This document shows, piece after piece, positions 1 to 5,476 of a DNA stretch of 6,490 nucleotides. This stretch comes from Candidatus Moraniibacteriota bacterium (GTDB lineage: Bacteria; Patescibacteriota; Minisyncoccia; Moranbacterales; UBA9337): contig JALNYX010000045.1 in NCBI GenBank assembly GCA_023229615.1, positions 1-6,490 of the forward strand, read 5' to 3'. Both the position numbers and the translations under genes were made by a program. The notes beneath the pieces are model-generated. The model did no database searches. It saw only the letters and a program-made list of their open reading frames with translations, and was not told the origin of the DNA. How positions within the stretch are numbered: position 1 is the stretch's first letter; each line of letters opens with the position of its first letter.

Positions 1-113
1 TGACCCTGTTCCTCAATAACTTCAACATTCTGATCACCTTTCCAAACCAAAAAACCTCCGACAATAATAATTGTCAGAACAACTGCTAAAATAATGATAT
101 TTTTCTTGTTTAT
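1..113 (-). CDS. N-terminus of a membrane-anchored protein, start codon unclear (partial)
   Basis: The gene is cut by the left window edge. Reading leftward from 113, the frame gives a short basic stretch (NKKN), a hydrophobic segment of about 18 residues (IIILAVVLTIIIVGGFLV), then WKGDQ and an acidic stretch (EVIEEQ). This is the usual form of a single-pass N-terminal anchor or uncleaved signal with an exported body. The natural start, just before NKK, is ATA and not ATG. Upstream the frame offers only another ATA (134-132) before a TAA stop at 137-135, and the first TTG lies inside the membrane segment. Either ATA or ATT is used, or the start is mutated or misassembled. No Shine-Dalgarno sequence is seen. 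A candidate promoter would start transcription near 140, which fits a very short leader. The product's function cannot be inferred from 37 residues. Confidence 0.5.
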   Translation of the reverse strand, partial: MNKKNIIILAVVLTIIIVGGFLVWKGDQNVEVIEEQG

Positions 114-146
114 AAATTTAAAATTATATTCTATTTAACTTTATTC

Positions 147-176
147 AAAGTATCATTAAACAAGGAAAAAGGTCAA
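147..176 (-). promoter_or_regulatory. candidate sigma-70-type promoter for the partial gene at 1-113
   Basis: On the minus strand TTGACC (176-171) is followed after 18 nt by TACTTT (152-147), and a TGA directly before the -10 box gives an extended -10. Transcription would start near 140, about 27 nt before the ATA at 113. The match is moderate and the region is AT-rich, so chance is possible. Its place between a gene end and a gene start supports it. Confidence 0.35.
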
Positions 177-223
177 ACAAACAAGGATAATATTGATTAC
201 TCCTAACCACATACCTCCTTTTT

Positions 224-257
224 ATATTTATTTAGATTCTCTAACTTCCATAAATAT
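224..257 (-). terminator. hairpin directly after the stop codon of the 258-887 gene
   Basis: The arms ATATTTAT (224-231) and ATAAATAT (250-257) are inverted repeats. Inside them TTAGA (232-236) and TCTAA (240-244) form a second stem with a 3-nt loop, leaving a 5-nt one-sided bulge at 245-249. The structure begins right next to the TAA at 260-258, where the four-gene cluster would end. It lacks a T-run on the minus strand (AAAAAGG follows), so it is not a standard intrinsic terminator. It may be an RNA end-stabilising or processing hairpin. The stem is nearly all A/T. Confidence 0.35.
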
Positions 258-887
258 TTACAAAGGAATTATTTCTATTGGCATTGTTTGATTGGTGTTT
301 TCCGTTGGCATATTTTCCTCCGTATTATCGTTTTCCTTTGTAATATCACCTTCGCTATTTGAATTCTCTTCCTGATTTTCCAACACGTCAATTTCTTCTT
401 CTCCATCAACTTCCTCTGAAATTTCCGCATCTTTTGCGCAATCATCTTCCTCAAGGCATTCATCGGTTTCTTCAATCGGATTTTGAGCGGAAAAAATAAC
501 AGGATCATTGCAACTTGTTGCGGAATAATTTTCCATATTTTCCTCGGTGCAAAATTCTTCTTCGCAATCTTTTTCACCTTCCGCGCACAAAAACGGTAAA
601 CAATCTTCGTCGTTTTCCGGATCGCAAAACGGAACATTGCCAGCATTTCTACGGACAATCTTAAAATACCAAATATCTTCATCCGGTTCTCCGGTACACG
701 CTTCTCCCTCAACAGAAGACTGAGAATCGCATTTCCAAACAAAACATTCTTCTGAATACGGATCACAATCGACTTGTGATTCAATGACATAATCCTTTTT
801 AATCACTATCCTCCAATATGTCACTCCAACAGAAATAAAAATCAACGCAACAAAAACTGCTATTAGTATTTTTGATTTTTTATCCAT
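258..887 (-). CDS. acidic, cysteine-rich single-pass membrane protein of unknown function
   Basis: The 209-residue product starts with a short basic end (MDKKSK) and a hydrophobic segment at about residues 7-23, then YWRIVIKK; the rest is predicted to lie outside the cytoplasm. That part has 12 cysteines (41, 48, 53, 64, 88, 96, 101, 108, 113, 126, 144, 150) and none in the membrane segment, an even number consistent with disulfides. Two related motifs are visible: CDPYSEECFVWKC (41-53) and CDPENDEDCLPFLC (88-101). Between them lies a WYFKIVRRNAGN stretch (73-84). From about 139 the chain is strongly acidic and then Asn/Thr/Glu-rich, likely disordered, ending in IPL. I recall similar cysteine-rich proteins in Patescibacteria genomes but know no assigned function. 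The gene is last in the cluster, 41 nt after the ATPase gene. The ATG at 887 follows an A/T-only leader with no Shine-Dalgarno sequence, and no other start precedes the membrane segment. A surface or adhesin-like role is only a guess. Confidence 0.85.
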   Translation of the reverse strand: MDKKSKILIAVFVALIFISVGVTYWRIVIKKDYVIESQVDCDPYSEECFVWKCDSQSSVEGEACTGEPDEDIWYFKIVRRNAGNVPFCDPENDEDCLPFLCAEGEKDCEEEFCTEENMENYSATSCNDPVIFSAQNPIEETDECLEEDDCAKDAEISEEVDGEEEIDVLENQEENSNSEGDITKENDNTEENMPTENTNQTMPIEIIPL

Positions 888-893
888 TTTTTT

Positions 894-913
894 AAAAAAT
901 TACTTTATTTTTT
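894..913 (-). repeat. A/T-only inverted repeat in the gap between the ATPase and Cys-rich genes
   Basis: AAAAAAT (894-900) and ATTTTTT (907-913) can form a 7-bp stem with a 6-nt loop in the 41-nt gap, just before the ATG at 887. In such AT-rich sequence this could be chance. It would lie in the translation start region of the downstream gene and would be weak. Confidence 0.2.
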
Positions 914-928
914 ATTTGATTATCGTTT

Positions 929-2869
929 TTATTTTTCTCCTCGGTTTTTGTTTATTAAATCGCGAATTTCTTTCAAATCTACATTGGGTTTTTTACGAAG
1001 ATTTTTGAATTTTTTCGGAGCAACATGTTGCAATTGAGAAAGCTTCACTGGATTTTCAGGTGCCTTATATGTTACCCTTTCAATTATCCGCTGATCATCA
1101 ATATTTTTATTCGGTTCTTTTTTTACATTCTCTTTTTCTTCCATTTGCTGTTTAGCTTTGGCTATTGTCCTTTGGTAATCCTTAAGACAGTCCTTACAAA
1201 AAGTTGGGCGTTTTCCGTCCGGTTGAAAAGGAACCTTAATTCCGGTTTCGCAAGTGGCACATTTGGCATCATACAAAACACGTTCAACCTCATCGGCGAT
1301 AATCTTTTGCGGAACAAGTCCTTCCTCCGAAATATCTTCTACTTGTTCCTCTCTTTTTTCCGGAGTCGGAACCTGTGGACGAGAATGAGATTGAATCGGT
1401 ACTTGCAATCGTGGCTGTGCTTGAGGTTGCGATTGAAGTTGTTCTTTGGGTCGAGATTGCATTCGCGACTGAACTGGAGGTTTTTCATATTTTCGATTTT
1501 CCTGCGGTCGCCTTTGCGGACTCGAAGCATTGTCTTGATATGAATCATTTTCCCCACCATCAAAACTCACTCCGGTATCAATAACCATCCCGCTCCATCT
1601 GGCAATCCGTTCTTCTACTTCCTTTTTATTACTACTATATCTTTCGCGAGAATTCCGAATAATTTTTTCAAAATTCTTTTCCGTTGATTCAATTTCAACC
1701 GGAGGCAATGTTGTGGCTGAGAAAGCATCTCCAGCCACCCCGTCAATCATCAATTTCAGATAAATATGATACTTTGGCAAATTAATGATATCATTAGCAG
1801 TAAAAACCGGTTCAAATTCTTTTTCCAATTGCTCGGAATCTTCCGCTCCCACTCGAAAAGCAATAATCGTTCCAACATTTCCAAAAACTGCGTCGCGCAC
1901 CGTCGTATTTCCATCAAAAACCAATTGACTGATATATTGATGTGCCAAAGTAAGACTCAGGCGATATTTTCGAGCTTCAGACAAAATACTAGCAAAAGAC
2001 TCAGTCGCAAAATTTTGAAATTCATCCACGTGCAAATAAAAATCCTCTCTTTTCTCTTCCGGAATATCCACGCGCCCCATTACTCCCAACTGCATTTTTG
2101 TCACAATCATTCCACCCAAAAGACGCATCGCATCTTCTCCAATTCTTCCTTTGGAAAGATTGACAATCAATATCTTCTTATTATCCATAATTTCCCGCAT
2201 ATCAATGGTGGATTTTGGTTGTCCAACAATGTGCCGGATTACTGACGAAGAAAGAAATTGACCGACTTTGTTTTGAATTGCCGCTACCGCCTCCTTTCTG
2301 AATCGATCCTCCCATTTATCAAACTCATTAATCCAAAAAGACTTCACTACCGGATCCTTGATTTTCACATAAACTCGCTTACGATAATCTTTGTCCGACA
2401 TCATACGGCTCACTCCAAGCATCGTCGAGCCAGGATAATCCAAAAGAGCCAGAATTGTATTATTCAAAATATATTCCATTCTGGGACTCCACACATCCGG
2501 CCATATTTTTTTAAAAACACCCATCATTCCGGACGCTACTAAATTTTTCTTATCCTCATCTACTGCTTCCAAAATATTAAAAGCAATTGGGAATTCTGCA
2601 TCCGACGGATTAAGATAAATCACATCATTGATTCTTTCTGATGGTACTGCTCTGAGAATCTTCTCAGCCGTGTCTCCATGCGGATCAATATATGCAACAC
2701 CGCGTCCATTGCGAATATCTTGAATAACCAAATGTTCGAGTAAATTGGTTTTTCCCATTCCGGTTTTTCCAATTACATACATATGCCGCCGCCGGTCATC
2801 AGTTTTAATTCCGAATTCAGTTTCTTGATTGCGAAAATTCGTTTTGGCAAAAAATGTTATATCAGACAT
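929..2869 (-). CDS. VirD4/TraG-family coupling-type ATPase with C-terminal CxxC-x17-CxxC zinc ribbon
   Basis: This 646-residue protein is a P-loop ATPase of the type IV secretion coupling protein/HerA-FtsK group. Walker A is GKTGMGKT (34-41), preceded by RRRHMYVI; AYIDPHGD (59-66) follows, typical of TraG/VirD4-like proteins. Residues about 108-215 match the helical insertion. Walker B is LHVDEFQNF (279-287, with D282 and E283), followed by SEARKYRLSLTLAHQY (297-312) with the sensor-type Gln311, and by the conserved GNVGTIIAFRVG (330-341). These proteins assemble as hexamers and use ATP to move DNA or protein substrates. No N-terminal transmembrane segment is present, unlike classical VirD4. 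After residue 445 comes a Gln/Pro/Arg-rich, low-complexity linker (about 449-503), then a zinc ribbon with C537, C540, C558 and C561 (exactly 17 residues between pairs) and a basic tail. It follows the membrane protein gene by 32 nt, and the pair probably acts together. The ATG at 2869 has only a weak GAAG eight nt upstream. The family is firm; the substrate is unknown. Confidence 0.9.
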   Translation of the reverse strand: MSDITFFAKTNFRNQETEFGIKTDDRRRHMYVIGKTGMGKTNLLEHLVIQDIRNGRGVAYIDPHGDTAEKILRAVPSERINDVIYLNPSDAEFPIAFNILEAVDEDKKNLVASGMMGVFKKIWPDVWSPRMEYILNNTILALLDYPGSTMLGVSRMMSDKDYRKRVYVKIKDPVVKSFWINEFDKWEDRFRKEAVAAIQNKVGQFLSSSVIRHIVGQPKSTIDMREIMDNKKILIVNLSKGRIGEDAMRLLGGMIVTKMQLGVMGRVDIPEEKREDFYLHVDEFQNFATESFASILSEARKYRLSLTLAHQYISQLVFDGNTTVRDAVFGNVGTIIAFRVGAEDSEQLEKEFEPVFTANDIINLPKYHIYLKLMIDGVAGDAFSATTLPPVEIESTEKNFEKIIRNSRERYSSNKKEVEERIARWSGMVIDTGVSFDGGENDSYQDNASSPQRRPQENRKYEKPPVQSRMQSRPKEQLQSQPQAQPRLQVPIQSHSRPQVPTPEKREEQVEDISEEGLVPQKIIADEVERVLYDAKCATCETGIKVPFQPDGKRPTFCKDCLKDYQRTIAKAKQQMEEKENVKKEPNKNIDDQRIIERVTYKAPENPVKLSQLQHVAPKKFKNLRKKPNVDLKEIRDLINKNRGEK

Positions 2870-2901
2870 GTATTTTTCTTCATTAAAACATTAAATTCTA
2901 T

Positions 2902-4182
2902 CTATATTGGCAAATTTGCCGGTGCCCCTCCGCGCTTGGATTCAACTTTTCGAACTGAAGGTGCGACAACTGCCATATCAGGAAAATGAAAAATCGTCGC
3001 CAATTCTTCCGTGTTAAGAAAAAATTTGGTTCCAACCGGATCTCGGTCTTTGTAACGTTGAAATATTTTTCGTTGTCGATAAAGCGCCCTCATCGCCCCT
3101 CCCCAATGGATTCCATATGTTTTTGAGGTATTATCATGTTTAAATCCATTTAAATTAGAATCAGAAAATTGACGAATACCTCCCATAAATGCACCAATGA
3201 CTGAGCGATCGAATCCTTCTCTTTTTCCGACCATCATAAGTCGAATTTTTGTCAAAAAAACAGCTTTTCCCATTGACTCTTCAATAGCCTTCATCGCCTC
3301 TTTTTCTCCCGGCGTAAGACGAAATTCCAATGGCGTTTCATCTTTTTTTACTTCCTTAGCTGGGGCAAACTCTACCGGAGAAAGAATCCCTTGAAAAACC
3401 CCTTTAATTACGTCTGTAAAATCTTTTCCCACACCGCTCAAAACTCCCGGATTCTCTTTTTTCGCTCTTCCAGCAAGTTTATCCACCAATGCACGTCCGG
3501 AATTATAATAATTAGTTTCTTCCGGAATAATCACAATTTGAAACCAAAGTTGTTGCCCGGGACCGACCGTCCCCATTGCTTCAACAAGTGATGACAAAGG
3601 ATCAATCATTTTTCCCGTCACACTCTCCTCAAACCACCGATAGCTTCTGATCGGATAGGCATCCGGCTTAATAAGCATAAAATCAGTTCCCCAGAGGTTC
3701 CAATTTTTATTGGGAATAATTTTCGGAATATTATTAATATAATCCGGAACCTCTAAAATTTCCGCATTCGGATACTGGGCATATATATGCGCCTCCACCA
3801 ATCCTCTGTTTTGTTTTGTTGTGCGAATATAGAAATGAACAGTACCAGCATCACTCACCAACTCAAGACTGAATTTTAATGTAAAAGCTCCGTCGACATA
3901 TATTTCCTTGGCGTTAAGACCCTTATAAACACCAGTCAAACCATTAAATATAGACTCCATCGGTTGAGGACTTCTTTCTATTTCACGAGGAGGAATAATT
4001 TCCAACATTATCCAATCCAAAGAACCGGCAAATCTATCTTGAACAAAATCCATCCAAATCAATTTAAACAAGTAATACAAAACAGGCGGAAGCACAATAA
4101 ACCAGATATGGGACAATAATTGCCACCCACCTGAAATGCTTTCACCTAAATTCAGAAAAGATTCCCTGATTATTTCAAACAT
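2902..4182 (-). CDS. membrane protein partner of the coupling-type ATPase (DUF8128-like)
   Basis: The 426-residue product has one clear hydrophobic segment at about residues 24-43 (HIWFIVLPPVLYYLFKLIW), then a large, probably cytoplasmic domain. Recognisable stretches are SPQPMESIF (71-79), SLELVSDAGTVHFYIR (105-120), IYAQYPNAEI (133-142) and a tail FLNTEELATIFHFP (388-401) followed by VVAPS and a Pro/Gly-rich end. I recall these as marks of a protein paired with VirD4-like ATPases in Patescibacteria and related to the N-terminal part of larger single-chain conjugation ATPases. No P-loop is visible here, so it is not an ATPase by itself. It sits 32 nt upstream of the ATPase gene and 41 nt after the regulator gene, which fits one transcript. 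The inferred role is to dock the soluble ATPase on the membrane. The ATG at 4182 precedes the membrane segment and has no Shine-Dalgarno sequence. The stop is TAG. The DUF number is from memory. Confidence 0.75.
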   Translation of the reverse strand: MFEIIRESFLNLGESISGGWQLLSHIWFIVLPPVLYYLFKLIWMDFVQDRFAGSLDWIMLEIIPPREIERSPQPMESIFNGLTGVYKGLNAKEIYVDGAFTLKFSLELVSDAGTVHFYIRTTKQNRGLVEAHIYAQYPNAEILEVPDYINNIPKIIPNKNWNLWGTDFMLIKPDAYPIRSYRWFEESVTGKMIDPLSSLVEAMGTVGPGQQLWFQIVIIPEETNYYNSGRALVDKLAGRAKKENPGVLSGVGKDFTDVIKGVFQGILSPVEFAPAKEVKKDETPLEFRLTPGEKEAMKAIEESMGKAVFLTKIRLMMVGKREGFDRSVIGAFMGGIRQFSDSNLNGFKHDNTSKTYGIHWGGAMRALYRQRKIFQRYKDRDPVGTKFFLNTEELATIFHFPDMAVVAPSVRKVESKRGGAPANLPI

Positions 4183-4200
4183 TTATTTTGTTTTTGGTAT

Positions 4201-4232
4201 AAAAAATAAACTGCCAAGCTGCTTTATTTTTT
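4201..4232 (-). repeat. A/T inverted repeat across the stop codon of the regulator gene
   Basis: AAAAAATAAA (4201-4210) and TTTATTTTTT (4223-4232) are perfect 10-bp inverted arms around the 12-nt loop CTGCCAAGCTGC. The right arm contains the TAA of the regulator gene. With a T-run on the 3' side it looks like a weak intrinsic terminator or attenuator on either strand, but the stem has no G:C pairs, so full termination is unlikely. It could lower expression of the three downstream genes relative to the regulator. Confidence 0.3.
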
Positions 4233-5267
4233 TATTGTATATTTATCATTATCTACTTTAACGAAAAAATTATTAAGATTAATCATAATTGTAGATTTTT
4301 TAACTTTTCGACTGGACAAAACTTTATTCAAAATTTCATCCCGGCTCATTGGCTGTCCGCTTTCTCTGAATATTTCTTCAAGCACATCCTTGACCGTTCC
4401 TCGCTTGTATCCCCACTCGGCCAAAGCATAAACACCTCTTCCAACTAAAATAAATCGCTTATCTTTGATTAATTCATTATGCACTGTTTGCGGATGAGAT
4501 TTTCTTTTACTCAATCCATGCTTATCAATAAGTTCCGCCACCTTGGTAAAATGAAGTGGCTCTCCATATTCTTTCATCACAAGAAAAGCTTTCTCTCGCG
4601 TTCCTTTTGGACTGATATCACTCCACTGTGCCATTCCCCATTTTCCGAAATTATTAATCTTTATTTCTACGGAAACATCCAAATAATCCAAAATTGCAGT
4701 TTTTTCCATACTTCCATCTATAGCAGAAATCTCTTTTACTATTTTGTCGGAAAGCATTGTAATGTTTTTCTTTTCCAGTATCTTCTTTGCAATATCTTTG
4801 CAATTTTTCCAAACAGAAAAATCAAACTCTTTTACAAAGAAAACCTTTTCCATTTCCGCATTGGCAGATCGAGAACTAACACCATCAATAACCTTCAAAA
4901 AAAATCTAGCGGCTCCTTGCGCTTTCGTATTATCACTCAATTGATTCAATAACTTTTCCTCCCTAATTATACCATTACTTTTATTGATTGCAAATTTAAT
5001 CTCTTGTTCAATAGAAGCTCCAGTTTTAGCTTTTTTTCTTTTTACCTTATTTAATGCCTCTTTTATAATCTGACGCACCCTTTCTCTGGTTATTCCATAT
5101 TTCTTTCCGATTCCTTCCAGCGTGGCAGGATGTCCGTCAATAACTCCAAATCTCATCTTTAGAATTTTCTCCGCTCTTTCCGGCAGAAAATCCAAAACGG
5201 CATTCATAGATTTAATCGCTGAAGATTCACTTTTTTCTGCTAATTTTGCTTTTTTTAAGTTCTTCAT
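4224..5267 (-). CDS. sigma region 4-like DNA-binding protein with HARE-type winged-helix domain
   Basis: The 347-residue product has a near-canonical sigma-70 region 4 at about residues 28-76: LPERAEKILKMRFG leads into the helix-turn-helix TLEGIGKKYGITRERVRQII (49-68), which in sigma factors reads the -35 box. Sigma regions 2 and 3 are absent, so it is not a complete sigma factor. Residues 222-285 resemble a HARE-HTH (the fold of RNA polymerase delta subunit): KEYGEPLHFTKVAELID, then HPQTVHNELIKDKRF and GRGVYALAEW. Residues 84-150, 152-218 and 290-347 look like further winged helices, giving a string of up to four after region 4. No membrane segment is seen. It is probably a transcription regulator contacting promoter DNA and perhaps polymerase. 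The gene is first in the minus-strand cluster and divergent from dnaB. Its ATG at 5267 has no Shine-Dalgarno sequence, and a leader hairpin lies 34 nt upstream. The domain calls are good; the target genes are unknown. Confidence 0.8.
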   Translation of the reverse strand: MKNLKKAKLAEKSESSAIKSMNAVLDFLPERAEKILKMRFGVIDGHPATLEGIGKKYGITRERVRQIIKEALNKVKRKKAKTGASIEQEIKFAINKSNGIIREEKLLNQLSDNTKAQGAARFFLKVIDGVSSRSANAEMEKVFFVKEFDFSVWKNCKDIAKKILEKKNITMLSDKIVKEISAIDGSMEKTAILDYLDVSVEIKINNFGKWGMAQWSDISPKGTREKAFLVMKEYGEPLHFTKVAELIDKHGLSKRKSHPQTVHNELIKDKRFILVGRGVYALAEWGYKRGTVKDVLEEIFRESGQPMSRDEILNKVLSSRKVKKSTIMINLNNFFVKVDNDKYTIKK

Positions 5268-5300
5268 ATTTTTAACTAAAATAAAAAATGTTTAAATATT

Positions 5301-5335
5301 TATAGCTCCATCAAATAGTCTCTTGATGAGCCATA
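5301..5335 (-). promoter_or_regulatory. hairpin in the 5' leader of the regulator gene
   Basis: In the minus-strand RNA, UAUGGCUC pairs with GAGCUAUA (8 bp, one G-U) and AUCAA pairs with UUGAU (5 bp), with one bulged G (5309) and an 8-nt loop (5315-5322). The G-U pair would be an A-C mismatch in plus-strand RNA, so the structure fits the minus transcript better. It lies between the candidate promoter and the ATG, and a short T-run follows 13 nt later. It could be an attenuator, an RNA stability element or a protein-binding site. Confidence 0.5.
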
Positions 5336-5347
5336 TTCCCAAAATTT

Positions 5348-5388
5348 GTTGTCAAACTAGAATAACACATATCACCCAGAGTTGTCAA
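5348..5388. repeat. direct repeat GTTGTCAA, two copies 33 bp apart
   Basis: GTTGTCAA occurs at 5348-5355 and 5381-5388, a start-to-start distance of 33 bp, or about three helical turns. Read on the minus strand, each copy contains a perfect -35 hexamer TTGACA. Only the copy at 5388-5383 has a plausible -10 box at the right distance; the other has none. The spare copy may be an operator. Confidence 0.4.
5359..5388 (-). promoter_or_regulatory. promoter of the minus-strand four-gene cluster
   Basis: A perfect -35 box TTGACA (5388-5383) is followed after 18 nt by TATTCT (5364-5359), with TGT directly before it as an extended -10. Transcription would start near 5352, giving a leader of about 85 nt that includes the hairpin at 5301-5335. 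No other good promoter was found in the short gaps of the cluster, so this one may drive all four genes. Confidence 0.55.
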
Positions 5389-5392
5389 GAGA

Positions 5393-5420
5393 TTGATTTT
5401 AAATTTCAGCTTGATATAAT
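5393..5420 (+). promoter_or_regulatory. promoter of dnaB
   Basis: A perfect -10 box TATAAT (5415-5420) has an extended TG element (5412-5413). TTGATT (5393-5398) lies 16 nt upstream as a -35 box. Transcription would start near 5427, giving a leader of about 50 nt. The -35 box is only 4 bp from that of the divergent promoter. Confidence 0.65.
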
Positions 5421-5466
5421 AAACAAATCAGCAATCAAATTTTTACCATCCATTAACCACAAATAC

Positions 5467-5470
5467 AGGA
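5467..5470 (+). promoter_or_regulatory. ribosome binding site of dnaB
   Basis: AGGA lies 6 nt before the ATG at 5477, the best-placed Shine-Dalgarno sequence in the window. It decides the dnaB start. The minus-strand genes lack comparable sites, so translation initiation strategy appears to differ between dnaB and the cluster. Confidence 0.6.
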
Positions 5471-5476
5471 TTTATT

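Noticed and set aside
275..790. Second minus-strand frame of 171 codons inside the Cys-rich gene
   Set aside because: The product is a Lys/Arg/Ile-rich shadow of the acidic gene in another frame. The 258-887 frame has a membrane anchor and ordered cysteine motifs and explains the region.
1025..1543. Plus-strand open frame of 172 codons
   Set aside because: It lies wholly inside the ATPase gene, opposite its low-complexity linker and zinc ribbon. Its translation is a Phe/Leu/Arg-rich shadow with no domain and no ribosome site.
4479..4952. Plus-strand frame of 157 codons opposite the regulator gene
   Set aside because: The minus-strand frame carries the sigma region 4 and winged-helix motifs; this one shows no motif and a shadow-like composition.
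5382..5420. TTGTCA (5382-5387) as -35 box for the dnaB TATAAT
   Set aside because: The spacer would be 27 nt, far too long. TTGATT at 5393-5398 with 16 nt plus the extended -10 TG is a better fit.
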